Assembly (NCBI GenBank): GCA_012517025.1
Contig: JAAYVT010000331.1
Coordinates: 1-8,999 of the forward strand
Direction: 5' to 3'
From: Phyllobacteriaceae bacterium
Lineage (GTDB): Bacteria > Pseudomonadota > Alphaproteobacteria > Rhizobiales > Ancalomicrobiaceae
Length of the DNA stretch: 8,999 nt
The position numbers were made by a program, and so were the translations under genes. The notes beneath the pieces are model-generated. The model was not told the DNA's origin, ran no database searches, and saw only the letters and a list, made by a program, of their open reading frames with translations. This document shows, piece by piece, positions 1-5,697 of the stretch. How positions within the stretch are numbered: the first letter of the stretch is position 1; every line of letters starts with the position of its first letter.

Positions 1-58
1 GCTCCAGCGCCCTCCCCGCCCCGCTTCCCGAGGCGCCGAGAGAGGGCGCGAAGGGAGC
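1..58. repeat. Inverted-repeat stem-loop at window edge, upstream of the PfpI gene
   Basis: GCGCCCTC at 7-14 is the exact reverse complement of GAGGGCGC at 42-49, and GCTCC at 1-5 matches GGAGC at 54-58, giving a nested stem. The right arm overlaps the GAAGGGAG ribosome-binding site of the gene starting at 64. It could be a 5' UTR hairpin, the terminator of a gene outside the window, or part of a palindromic repeat cut by the window edge. The sequence alone does not decide between these. Confidence 0.35.
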
Positions 59-63
59 GAAGC

Positions 64-639
64 ATGTCCAAGACGATCCTGATGCTGGTCGGCGACTTCG
101 TCGAAGATTACGAGGCGATGGTGCCGTTCCAGACGCTGCTGGCGGTCGGCCACACCGTCCACGCGGTCTGCCCGGGCAAGACGGCGGGCGACAGCGTCGC
201 CACCTCGATCCACGACTTCGAGGGGCAGCAGACCTATTCGGAAAAGCGTGGCCATAATTTCGCGATCAACGCCGCCTTCCCGACCTCGGCGGCGGATTAC
301 GACGCGCTCGTCATCCCGGGCGGGCGGGCGCCGGAATATCTGCGCCTCGACGCCGGCGTGATCGCGCTGGTGCAGGAATTCGCGAGCGCCGGCAAGCCGA
401 TCGCCGCGGTGTGCCACGGCGCGCAGATCCTGGCGGCGGCGGGCGTGATCTCGGGGCGCACGGTCTCGGCCTATCCGGCCTGCGCGCCGGAGGTGCGGCT
501 CGCCGGGGCGACTTACGCCGACATCGCCATCGACGGCGCGGTCAGCGATGGTAATCTCGTCACGGCGCCGGCCTGGCCCGCCCATCCGTCGTGGATGGCG
601 CAGTTCCTGGCGGTGCTCGGCACCCGTATCACCCACTGA
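64..639 (+). CDS. DJ-1/PfpI-family protein (class I glutamine-amidotransferase-like)
   Basis: This 191-residue protein has the flavodoxin-like fold signature of the DJ-1/PfpI superfamily. It starts with the hydrophobic strand TILMLVGDFVEDYE, which carries the conserved acidic residue at E14. The turn VIPGGRAPEYLR lies at about 83-94, and the nucleophile elbow AAVCHGAQ puts Cys117 next to His118, as expected for PfpI-like members. The length is typical of a single-domain member. Family members act as cytoplasmic proteases, deglycases/glyoxalases or stress chaperones; the substrate cannot be read from sequence. The ATG at 64 has a strong ribosome-binding site (GAAGGGAG) a few bases upstream. 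The next gene lies 89 bp downstream on the same strand and may be co-transcribed. The family call is secure, the exact activity is not. Confidence 0.93.
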   Translation: MSKTILMLVGDFVEDYEAMVPFQTLLAVGHTVHAVCPGKTAGDSVATSIHDFEGQQTYSEKRGHNFAINAAFPTSAADYDALVIPGGRAPEYLRLDAGVIALVQEFASAGKPIAAVCHGAQILAAAGVISGRTVSAYPACAPEVRLAGATYADIAIDGAVSDGNLVTAPAWPAHPSWMAQFLAVLGTRITH

Positions 640-728
640 GGCGGCGCGGGGCCGTGGTCCGACGTCGGAGCGACAGATCCCCGCTCGGGGGACGGGTTCC
701 GGCGCCGTCCGGGAGGAGATCCGACCCC

Positions 729-1058
729 ATGTGCCACGTCTTCGCGTCCACCGACCCGACCCTCTTCGAACCGGCGACGCGCTCCGTGCGCATCGCCGGC
801 GTCGTCACCTCGCTGCGCCTCGAGACGGCGTTCTGGCGCATCGTCGACGACATCGCCCGCGCCTCGGGGATGTCGACCGGGCGCTTCCTCTCCACCCTCT
901 ACGACGAGGTCGTCGACCTGCGCGGCGAGGTCGGCAACTTCGCCTCGCTGCTCCGGGTGATCGCGCTCAGGTGGATCTCCGGCGAGGTCGCCGGCGTCGC
1001 CGATCCGACCGCGTTCGCCCGCATCGCCCCGCTCGGCGGGATGATCGCCGAGGCGTGA
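729..1058 (+). CDS. Ribbon-helix-helix domain protein (RHH_4-like, putative DNA-binding regulator)
   Basis: This 109-residue protein opens with MCHVFASTDPTLFEP, an N-terminus I recognise from small alphaproteobacterial ribbon-helix-helix proteins. The core SVRIAGVVTSLRLETAFW (about 15-32) supplies the beta strand and the first helix. The following IVDDIARASGMSTGRFLSTLYDEV looks like the second helix region, and NFASLLRVIALRWI is the usual C-terminal helix of this group. Ribbon-helix-helix proteins dimerise and bind DNA through the paired strands; the target is unknown. I chose the ATG at 729 because GGGAGGAG lies 10 bases upstream and homologues begin with MC(R/H)xFA. An in-frame extension to 591 would overlap the preceding gene and reads as low-complexity arginine-rich sequence. 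The protein is likely cytoplasmic and may be transcribed with the PfpI-like gene. Confidence 0.82.
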   Translation: MCHVFASTDPTLFEPATRSVRIAGVVTSLRLETAFWRIVDDIARASGMSTGRFLSTLYDEVVDLRGEVGNFASLLRVIALRWISGEVAGVADPTAFARIAPLGGMIAEA

Positions 1059-1093
1059 TGGTGCCGAGGGTCGAAGCCGTCGGTTTCCTCCCC

Positions 1094-1210
1094 CGTCGTT
1101 CCCGGCCGGAGCCCCCGGAGGGTGCGGAGGGGAAGGGAACCCATGGGCGCTTCGTCGTGGCGCGACGCCGAACGGATCCCCTTCCCTCGCTCCGCTCGCC
1201 GGGGATGACG
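1094..1210. repeat. Long imperfect palindrome, candidate interspersed intergenic repeat
   Basis: The outer arm CGTCGTTCCCGGC (1094-1106) pairs with GCCGGGGATGACG (1198-1210), with only two G-T wobbles in 13 positions. Inner arms starting GAGGGGAAGGGAACC (about 1127-1141) and ending at 1174-1188 pair at 13 of 15 positions. Such wobble-rich, noncoding, extended stems between convergent genes are typical of palindromic repeat families scattered through alphaproteobacterial genomes. Family membership is inference, because only one copy is in this window. Confidence 0.55.
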
Positions 1211-1230
1211 GCGGAGGCGAGCCATAACGA

Positions 1231-1263
1231 CGAAGCCCGCCGGACGCCGTCCGACGGGCTTCG
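1231..1263 (-). terminator. Hairpin terminator downstream of glyS
   Basis: CGAAGCCCG (1231-1239) and CGGGCTTCG (1255-1263) form a perfect 9-bp stem. A further 5-bp stem (CGGAC 1241-1245 with GTCCG 1249-1253) sits inside it, closed by a 3-nt loop. The hairpin begins about 20 bp past the glyS stop codon. The downstream minus strand reads TCGTTATGG, so the T-tract is weak. It could also stop read-through from the + strand genes. Confidence 0.65.
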
Positions 1264-1283
1264 AAACGTCCAATGCGACCGGC

Positions 1284-3392
1284 TCAGCCGATGCGCGAGA
1301 AGTCGGCGACGGTGGCGCAAGCCGCGCGGATGGCGGAGAGCAGCTTCAGCCGGTTCTCGCGGACGGCCGGATCCTCGGCGTTGACGAGGATGCCGTCGAA
1401 GAAGGCGTCGACGGGGGCGCGCAGGGCGGCGAGCGCCGCCATGGCACCGGCGAAGTCCTCCATCTTCACCGCCTCGGCGGCGGCGCCGGTGGCGGCGGCG
1501 ACCGCGACGGCGAGCTCCTTCTCGGCCGGCTCGGCCAAGAGCGCCGCGTCGACGGCACCGCCATGGGCGCGGCCGTCCTTCTTCTCTTCCTTGTCGAGGA
1601 TGTTGGCGGCGCGCTTCCAGCCGGCGAGCAGCGAGGCGCCGTCCTCGGTGGCGAGGAACGAGGCGAGCGCCTCGACCCGCTTCACCACCAGGACGAGGTC
1701 GTCCTGCCGGCCCATCGCGAAGACCGCGTCGACGAGGTCGAAGCGGGCGCCCTGGTCGCGCAGCTGCACCTTCAGGCGATCGGCGAAGAAGGCGAGGAGA
1801 TCGTCGATCACGCTCTCGCCGGCCTTCGGCAGAGCGGCGAGAGCGTCCTCGGCGATCGAGGTCAGATGCAGCCGCACCCCGTTTTCGAGCAGGATCCGGA
1901 TCACGCCGAGCGCCGCACGGCGCAGCGCGTAGGGGTCCTTCGAGCCGGTCGGCTTCTCGTCGATCGCCCAGAAACCGGTGAGCACGTCGAGCTTGTCGGC
2001 GAGCGCCACGGCGATGGCGACCGGATCGGTCGGCACCCGGTCGGAAGGCCCTTGCGGCTTCCAGTGATCCTCGATCGCCTGGGCGACGGAGGGATCCTCG
2101 TGCTGCGCCAGGGCGTAGGTCTTGCCCATCAGGCCCTGGACTTCCGGGAACTCGCCGACCACCTCGGTCATCAGATCGGCCTTGGCGAGCTCGGCGGCAC
2201 GGGCCGCCTTCTCCGGATCGGCGCCGACCAACGGCGCCAGTTCGCGCGCCAGCCGGATCAGGCGATCGACGCGGGCGCCCTGCGTGCCGAGCTTCTCGTG
2301 GAAGACGACGTTCAACGCGCGCAGCTTCGCCAACCGCTGATCGAGGATCGGGCCGGCGTCGTGATAGTCGGGCAGCGGGGCGAGATCGGTGTGGAAGAAG
2401 TGGCGGGCGTCGGAGAGCCGCGCGCGGATGACGCGGCCGTTGCCGGCGACGATCTCGGCGCCGCCGTCCTTGGCCTCGAGGTTCGACACCAAGAGGAACT
2501 TGGCGGCGAGCTTCTGGTCGACGTGATGCGAACGCAGCACGAAGCACTTCTGATTGGCGCGGATGGTGGCGCGGATCACTTCCGCCGGTACCTCGAGGAA
2601 TTCCTCCTCGAAGCTGCCCATCAGAGTGACCGGCCATTCGACCAGACCGGCGACCTCGTCGAGCAGGCCCGGATCCTCGATCAGCTCCAGCCCTTGGGCG
2701 AAGGCGAGCGACTTGGCGTCCTCGAGGATGATGTGCCTGCGGCGCTCCGGATCGAGGATGACCTTGGCGTTCTGCAGCTTCTGGACGTAGTCGTCGAAGC
2801 GTTTCACGGTGATCGGCTTCGGCGCCAGGAAGCGGTGGCCGCGGGTGACGTTGCCGGCGTGGATGCCGTCGACCTCGAAGGGGACGATCTCCGGATCCTC
2901 GATGTCGGACCCGAAGGTGCACAGGATCGAATGGAGCGGGCGCACCCAGCGTAAGGATCCGGAGCCCCAGCGCTGCGACTTCGGCCAGGGGAAGGATCGG
3001 ATGGTGGCGGGCACCAGCTCGGCGAGCACGTCGATCGCCTTGCGGCCCGGCGCGACCTTGTCGGCGACCCAGAAGTCGCCCTTCTTGTCGGAGACGACGC
3101 GGGCCTGATCGAGCGAGGCGATGCCGGCGCCCTTGAGGAAGCCCTGGATCGCCTGCTCGGGCGCGCCGACGCGCGGCCCCTTCTTCTCTTCCCGAACGTC
3201 CATGCCCTTCGCCGGCACGCCGGTGAGGTGCAGGGCGAGGCGGCGCGGCGTGGCGAAGGCGACGGCGCCGTCGTAGGAGAGACCCGCCGCGACGAGCCCG
3301 TCGGTGATCATCTTCTTCAGATCCTCCGACGCACGCTTCTGCATGCGGGCGGGGATTTCTTCGGAAAAGAGTTCGAGAAGCAGTTCGGGCAT
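1284..3392 (-). CDS. glyS: Glycine--tRNA ligase beta subunit
   Basis: This 702-residue protein is the beta chain of the bacterial alpha2beta2 glycyl-tRNA synthetase, which charges tRNA-Gly in the cytoplasm using ATP and works with GlyQ. The N-terminus MPELLLELFSEEIPARM is diagnostic. Other hallmark blocks are GHRFLAP (about 185-191), ANQKCF (279-284), RARLSDARHFFHTD (323-336), KADLMTEVVGEFPEVQG (404-420) and LADKLDVLTGFWAIDEKPTGS followed by DPYALRR (464-492). The C-terminal roughly 120 residues match the DALR-type anticodon-binding region, and the length is normal for the family. I chose the ATG at 3392 over an upstream in-frame start at 3755 because the family signature begins there and the extension overlaps a neighbouring gene. 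A promoter-like pair lies just upstream (3432-3460) and a terminator just upstream of that, so glyS seems to be its own transcription unit. Unusually, it is not adjacent to glyQ. Confidence 0.98.
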   Translation of the reverse strand: MPELLLELFSEEIPARMQKRASEDLKKMITDGLVAAGLSYDGAVAFATPRRLALHLTGVPAKGMDVREEKKGPRVGAPEQAIQGFLKGAGIASLDQARVVSDKKGDFWVADKVAPGRKAIDVLAELVPATIRSFPWPKSQRWGSGSLRWVRPLHSILCTFGSDIEDPEIVPFEVDGIHAGNVTRGHRFLAPKPITVKRFDDYVQKLQNAKVILDPERRRHIILEDAKSLAFAQGLELIEDPGLLDEVAGLVEWPVTLMGSFEEEFLEVPAEVIRATIRANQKCFVLRSHHVDQKLAAKFLLVSNLEAKDGGAEIVAGNGRVIRARLSDARHFFHTDLAPLPDYHDAGPILDQRLAKLRALNVVFHEKLGTQGARVDRLIRLARELAPLVGADPEKAARAAELAKADLMTEVVGEFPEVQGLMGKTYALAQHEDPSVAQAIEDHWKPQGPSDRVPTDPVAIAVALADKLDVLTGFWAIDEKPTGSKDPYALRRAALGVIRILLENGVRLHLTSIAEDALAALPKAGESVIDDLLAFFADRLKVQLRDQGARFDLVDAVFAMGRQDDLVLVVKRVEALASFLATEDGASLLAGWKRAANILDKEEKKDGRAHGGAVDAALLAEPAEKELAVAVAAATGAAAEAVKMEDFAGAMAALAALRAPVDAFFDGILVNAEDPAVRENRLKLLSAIRAACATVADFSRIG

Positions 3393-3431
3393 GACGGGCT
3401 CGGAGGTTCGCGCGCGGTTGGACGGCGTCGA

Positions 3432-3460
3432 GGCATAGAGCCGGGGACGGGCGGTGTCCA
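3432..3460 (-). promoter_or_regulatory. Predicted sigma-70 promoter of glyS
   Basis: On the minus strand, TGGACA (3460-3455, five of six to TTGACA) is followed after 17 bp by TATGCC (3437-3432). Initiation near 3425 would leave a leader of roughly 33 nt to the glyS ATG. The pair lies between the upstream gene's terminator and glyS. This is a motif-only prediction with a weak -10 match. Confidence 0.4.
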
Positions 3461-3476
3461 GCCCACCGGGGACGAG

Positions 3477-3500
3477 AAAGGCCGGATCGCTCCGGCCTTT
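3477..3500 (-). terminator. Perfect hairpin terminator after the NAD(P)H-binding gene
   Basis: AAAGGCCGGA (3477-3486) and TCCGGCCTTT (3491-3500) form a 10-bp perfect stem with the 4-nt loop TCGC. It begins about 23 bp past the stop of the minus-strand oxidoreductase gene. The A-rich start and T-rich end of the stem suit intrinsic termination in either direction, although the T run is only three bases. It separates that gene from the glyS promoter. Confidence 0.75.
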
Positions 3501-3523
3501 CGTTCCCCCCGGCGCGTCGTGCC

Positions 3524-4195
3524 TCAGGCCGCCGCGACCGTGAAGCGGGCGCGCAGGTGCTTCGGCGTCTCGATCTCGTCGAGAATCGCCACGGCGAGGT
3601 CGGCCCGCGAGATCGTCGCCGGCGCGGCACCGGCGAACATCACGTCGTCGCCGCCGAGGCGGTAGGTGCCGGTGCGCGGTGCCTCGGCGTTCGGATCGTG
3701 CGGGCCGAAGCCGGCCGGCGGCGACACGAAGGTCCAGTCGAGCCCGGTGCCGCAACGGCCGGCGACGTAGTCCGAGTGGAGATCGCGGGCGGCCGACGCC
3801 GCGGCGCGGATGAAGGCGGGAAACTCCGGCGTGTCGACGAGCTGCACGCCCGGCGCCACGTAGAGCGAGCCGGCACCGCCGACGACCAGGAAACGCTTCA
3901 CGCCGGCGGCCCGAACCCCCTCGTCGATCGCGTGCGAGCCACGGGTGAACTTCGGCGCGATCTCGGCGTCGCCCCAGCCGGGGTTGAAGGCGGAGATCAC
4001 CGCATCGGCCCCCGCCACCGCGCGCGCCACCGAGGCGGCGTCGTAGGCGTCGGCGATCACCGGGACGAGGCCGGGACGGGCGGCGAGCTTGGTGGGGTCG
4101 CGCACCAGGGCGACGACGACATGGCCGCGCGACAGGGCTTCCTCGAGCACGGCGCGGCCGACGAAGCCGGTGGCGCCGATCAGGGCGATCTTCAT
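3524..4195 (-). CDS. NAD(P)H-binding oxidoreductase, atypical short-chain dehydrogenase (NmrA/YwnB-like)
   Basis: This 223-residue protein begins MKIALIGATGFVGRAV, a Rossmann-fold dinucleotide motif (GATGFVG, residues 7-13). Arg32 at the end of the second strand favours NADP. The block KRFLVVGGAGSLYV (about 104-117) and the WTFVSPPAGF segment are typical of the NAD(P)H-binding PF13460 group, whose members often lack the classical YxxxK catalytic pair. Such proteins act as flavin or quinone reductases or as redox-sensing binding proteins; no substrate can be assigned. The ATG at 4195 is preceded by CCGGAG at suitable spacing. The gene is divergent from an HxlR regulator with a 107-bp shared promoter region containing a dyad (4245-4263), a layout commonly seen when HxlR proteins control an adjacent oxidoreductase. 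Transcription probably ends at the hairpin at 3477-3500. Confidence 0.9.
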   Translation of the reverse strand: MKIALIGATGFVGRAVLEEALSRGHVVVALVRDPTKLAARPGLVPVIADAYDAASVARAVAGADAVISAFNPGWGDAEIAPKFTRGSHAIDEGVRAAGVKRFLVVGGAGSLYVAPGVQLVDTPEFPAFIRAAASAARDLHSDYVAGRCGTGLDWTFVSPPAGFGPHDPNAEAPRTGTYRLGGDDVMFAGAAPATISRADLAVAILDEIETPKHLRARFTVAAA

Positions 4196-4244
4196 GGGGG
4201 CACTCCGGTTGCCGTCCGGCCGAACGGGGTTTAGCCTGACGGGG

Positions 4245-4263
4245 TGGTTACGATCGGTAACCA
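4245..4263. promoter_or_regulatory. Candidate HxlR operator dyad
   Basis: TGGTTAC (4245-4251), spacer GATCG and GTAACCA (4257-4263) form a perfect 7-bp inverted repeat. Its centre at 4254 lies about 59 bp from the oxidoreductase ATG and about 49 bp from the putative TTG start of the regulator. A dimeric repressor bound there could control both divergent promoters. A GTTAC/GTAAC core is plausible for HxlR-type winged-helix dimers, but that link is inference. Confidence 0.55.
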
Positions 4264-4302
4264 GATGGCATGAAGTGACCGCTTCGAAAAGGACGCACTT
4301 TC

Positions 4303-4755
4303 TTGAACGCAAGGCACACGGAAGTGACCGCCCCGACGGCGGAGACCTCGCGCGACATGCGCGACGTGCGGATTCTCGCCGGGGTCACCGGGCCGGTCGC
4401 CGACCCGCGTCTGCCGCTCTGCCCGGTGCGCGACGTGCTCGATCGGCTCGGCGACGCCTGGAGCGTGCTGGTGATCCTGCGACTCGGCGACGGACCGACG
4501 CGCTTCAACGCCCTGAAGCGGGCGGTCGGGGCGATCTCGCAGCGGATGCTGACGGTGACGCTGCGCTCGCTCGAGCGCGACGGGCTCGTCACCCGGACGG
4601 TCATCCCGACCAATCCGCCGCAGGTCGAATATGCGCTGACCGATCTCGGCCATTCGCTGTCGGGGCCGATCGGGGCGCTCGCCGACTGGGCGGTGACGCA
4701 CCGCGAGCGGATCAACGCCGAACGGCGACGCTTCGACGCCGAACGGCCGGCCTGA
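4303..4755 (+). CDS. HxlR-family (DUF24) winged-helix transcriptional regulator
   Basis: The block LCPVRDVLDRLGDAWSVLVILRLGDGP (Cys40 when counted from the TTG at 4303), then RFNALKRAV, ISQRMLTVTLRSLERDGLVTRTV and PPQVEYALTDLGHSL are the canonical HxlR helix-turn-helix and wing. The cysteine just before the first helix is the conserved residue used as a redox switch in YodB/HypR-type members. This makes sensing of quinones or electrophiles plausible, though not shown. The start is uncertain. TTG at 4303 has AAAAGGA nine bases upstream and gives 150 residues. GTG at 4324 and ATG at 4357 (132 residues, GGAG 12 bases upstream) are alternatives, and the first 18-30 residues are not conserved-looking. 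It is divergent from the NAD(P)H-binding gene and converges on the CDGSH gene with a 16-bp gap. A small hairpin (4767-4782) sits in that gap. Confidence 0.92.
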   Translation: MNARHTEVTAPTAETSRDMRDVRILAGVTGPVADPRLPLCPVRDVLDRLGDAWSVLVILRLGDGPTRFNALKRAVGAISQRMLTVTLRSLERDGLVTRTVIPTNPPQVEYALTDLGHSLSGPIGALADWAVTHRERINAERRRFDAERPA

Positions 4756-4771
4756 TCCGCCCTCCGAGGCG

Positions 4772-5011
4772 TCACAACGCCTTGTGGGCGCCGTCGCACA
4801 GGGTCGGATGGCCGGTGTGCTTGCAGCCGCAGAAGGCGACGTTGCGGTCCTTCTCGGCCACCCATTCGACCGGCTCGAAGCCGGTGCCTTCGTGGCTCCC
4901 GTCGCAGAAGGGCTGGCTCTGCGAGCGCCCGCAGGCGCACCACCAATAGGTCTCGCCGGCCTTCACCGCGACGACATAGGGGCCCTTCTGGGCGACGACG
5001 GCTTCGCTCAT
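4772..5011 (-). CDS. Small double CDGSH-type iron-sulfur protein
   Basis: This 79-residue protein carries two CDGSH zinc-finger-like modules. The first is CACGRSQSQPFCDGSH, with ligands Cys25, Cys27, Cys36 and His40. The second is CGCKHTGHPTLCDGAH, with Cys61, Cys63, Cys72 and His76. Each module would bind a redox-active, labile 2Fe-2S cluster through three cysteines and one histidine, and tandem architecture within one short bacterial protein is an established variant. Role: electron or cluster transfer in the cytoplasm, partner unknown. The ATG at 5011 is preceded by GAGGGAGA, and that site lies in the arm of an inverted repeat (5021-5053). The gene lies 85 bp downstream of the DoxX-family gene on the same strand and may be co-transcribed with it. 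It ends 16 bp from the convergent HxlR gene. Confidence 0.94.
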   Translation of the reverse strand: MSEAVVAQKGPYVVAVKAGETYWWCACGRSQSQPFCDGSHEGTGFEPVEWVAEKDRNVAFCGCKHTGHPTLCDGAHKAL

Positions 5012-5020
5012 GTGCGTTTC

Positions 5021-5053
5021 TCCCTCGGGGGCTCTTCACGGCCCTCCGAGGGA
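5021..5053 (-). promoter_or_regulatory. Leader hairpin covering the CDGSH gene's ribosome-binding site
   Basis: TCCCTCGG (5021-5028) is the exact reverse complement of CCGAGGGA (5046-5053), with a 17-nt loop. On the minus strand, the arm nearer the ATG contains GAGGGA, which is part of the Shine-Dalgarno sequence of the gene starting at 5011. Folding would hide that site. It could instead be a partial terminator between the DoxX and CDGSH genes, though it lacks a T-tract. Confidence 0.4.
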
Positions 5054-5096
5054 AAGATCAGCGAATTCGAATGCATTTGTAAAGCGCGGCGCCCGA

Positions 5097-5510
5097 TCAG
5101 GCGGCGAGGAAGCGGCGACGCAGCAGCGGCATCCATTCCTTCATCGTGATCGCCAGGCAGATCAGACCCCAGAACACCGGGTATTCGAAGCCGCCCTTGT
5201 TCCACACCCATTTGAAGCCGCCGACCTCGAACAGGGCCGCCGCGGCGACGAACAGGGCGCCGGCCGCCGCCGGGGCCGCGAAGCGCACCCACAGGCCGAA
5301 GACCAGACACAGACCGGACAACGCCTCGGTCACCGCCGCCAAATAGAGGAATGCCTCCGGCGCCGGAAATCCCGCCTTGGCGAAGAAACAGAGCACCGCC
5401 GCATGGTCGATGAACTTGCCCGCGACGTGCGGGAACATGAACAACCCTGCGGCGATGCGGATGAGATTGTCGCCGTCGGTGAGATCGAACCTGGAAGTTT
5501 CGGTGGACAT
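5097..5510 (-). CDS. DoxX-family integral membrane protein
   Basis: This 137-residue protein has about four predicted membrane helices (approximately 15-33, 51-73, 75-94 and 108-124). The first holds the DoxX-type opening LIRIAAGLFMFPHVAGKF, followed later by FLYLAAVTEALSGLCLVFG and a C-terminal basic tail ending LLRRRFLAA. DoxX-like proteins sit in the cytoplasmic membrane and are linked to quinone metabolism, thiosulfate:quinone oxidoreductase subunits or thiol-stress complexes; the partner here is not evident. The ATG at 5510 is supported by GAGGAGAG about six bases upstream. An in-frame extension to 5741 is proline- and arginine-rich non-family sequence and is rejected. It lies 187 bp from the end of glyQ on the same strand. 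A perfect inverted repeat upstream (5588-5606) and a hairpin near the glyQ end suggest separate control. Confidence 0.9.
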   Translation of the reverse strand: MSTETSRFDLTDGDNLIRIAAGLFMFPHVAGKFIDHAAVLCFFAKAGFPAPEAFLYLAAVTEALSGLCLVFGLWVRFAAPAAAGALFVAAAALFEVGGFKWVWNKGGFEYPVFWGLICLAITMKEWMPLLRRRFLAA

Positions 5511-5587
5511 GATTGCTCTCCTCGTCTGTCGCGAAGGAGAAGACGCCGAAAGATCTCGCGATGCCTTGATCTGTCTGCCGGTGAAAT

Positions 5588-5606
5588 GTCGAACTTTCCG
5601 TTCGAC
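5588..5606. promoter_or_regulatory. Inverted repeat upstream of the DoxX gene, candidate operator
   Basis: GTCGAAC (5588-5594), spacer TTTCC and GTTCGAC (5600-5606) form a perfect 7-bp dyad about 78 bp upstream of the DoxX ATG. The sequence differs from the HxlR-region dyad, though arm and spacer lengths are the same. On the minus strand a -35-like TCGACA overlaps the proximal edge, but no good -10 is seen. Confidence 0.4.
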
Positions 5607-5638
5607 GAACGGAGACGACGGCGGCACCGCCGACGCGA

Positions 5639-5669
5639 CGACGCCCGCCTCCGAGGGAGACGGGCGTCG
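5639..5669 (-). terminator. Hairpin downstream of glyQ, likely terminator
   Basis: CGACGCCCG (5639-5647) pairs perfectly with CGGGCGTCG (5661-5669), and a 4-bp inner stem (CTCC/GGAG) extends it past one mismatch. It begins about 28 bp beyond the glyQ stop. No T-tract follows on the minus strand, so termination may be imperfect or the structure may only stabilise the 3' end. Confidence 0.55.
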
Positions 5670-5697
5670 CGGGATCGTCGGGAAAGGCGGAGGCGGA

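Noticed and set aside
658..669. 12-bp perfect palindrome TCCGACGTCGGA and a small CCCCG/CGGGG hairpin at 679-690, between the PfpI-like and ribbon-helix-helix genes
   Set aside because: The palindrome could be an operator, but in GC-rich DNA short palindromes are frequent and nothing else supports it.
548..1384. A 278-codon + strand frame over the ribbon-helix-helix gene and the palindromic repeat
   Set aside because: It is arginine-rich and runs through a noncoding palindrome and a terminator. The frame of the 109-residue protein has the ribosome-binding site and the family start.
1563..2954. A 463-codon open frame antisense to glyS
   Set aside because: It is a mirror frame produced by high third-position GC in glyS. 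It has no ribosome-binding site and no family motif.
967..3630. An 887-codon open frame on the minus strand overlapping glyS
   Set aside because: It is the shifted frame of glyS in GC-rich DNA. The translation is arginine/proline-rich low complexity with no recognisable motif, while the glyS frame carries the full family signature.
4767..4782. 6-bp hairpin AGGCGT/ACGCCT between the HxlR and CDGSH stop codons
   Set aside because: It is too short and lacks a T-tract, so it is not called as a terminator, though it may contribute to one.
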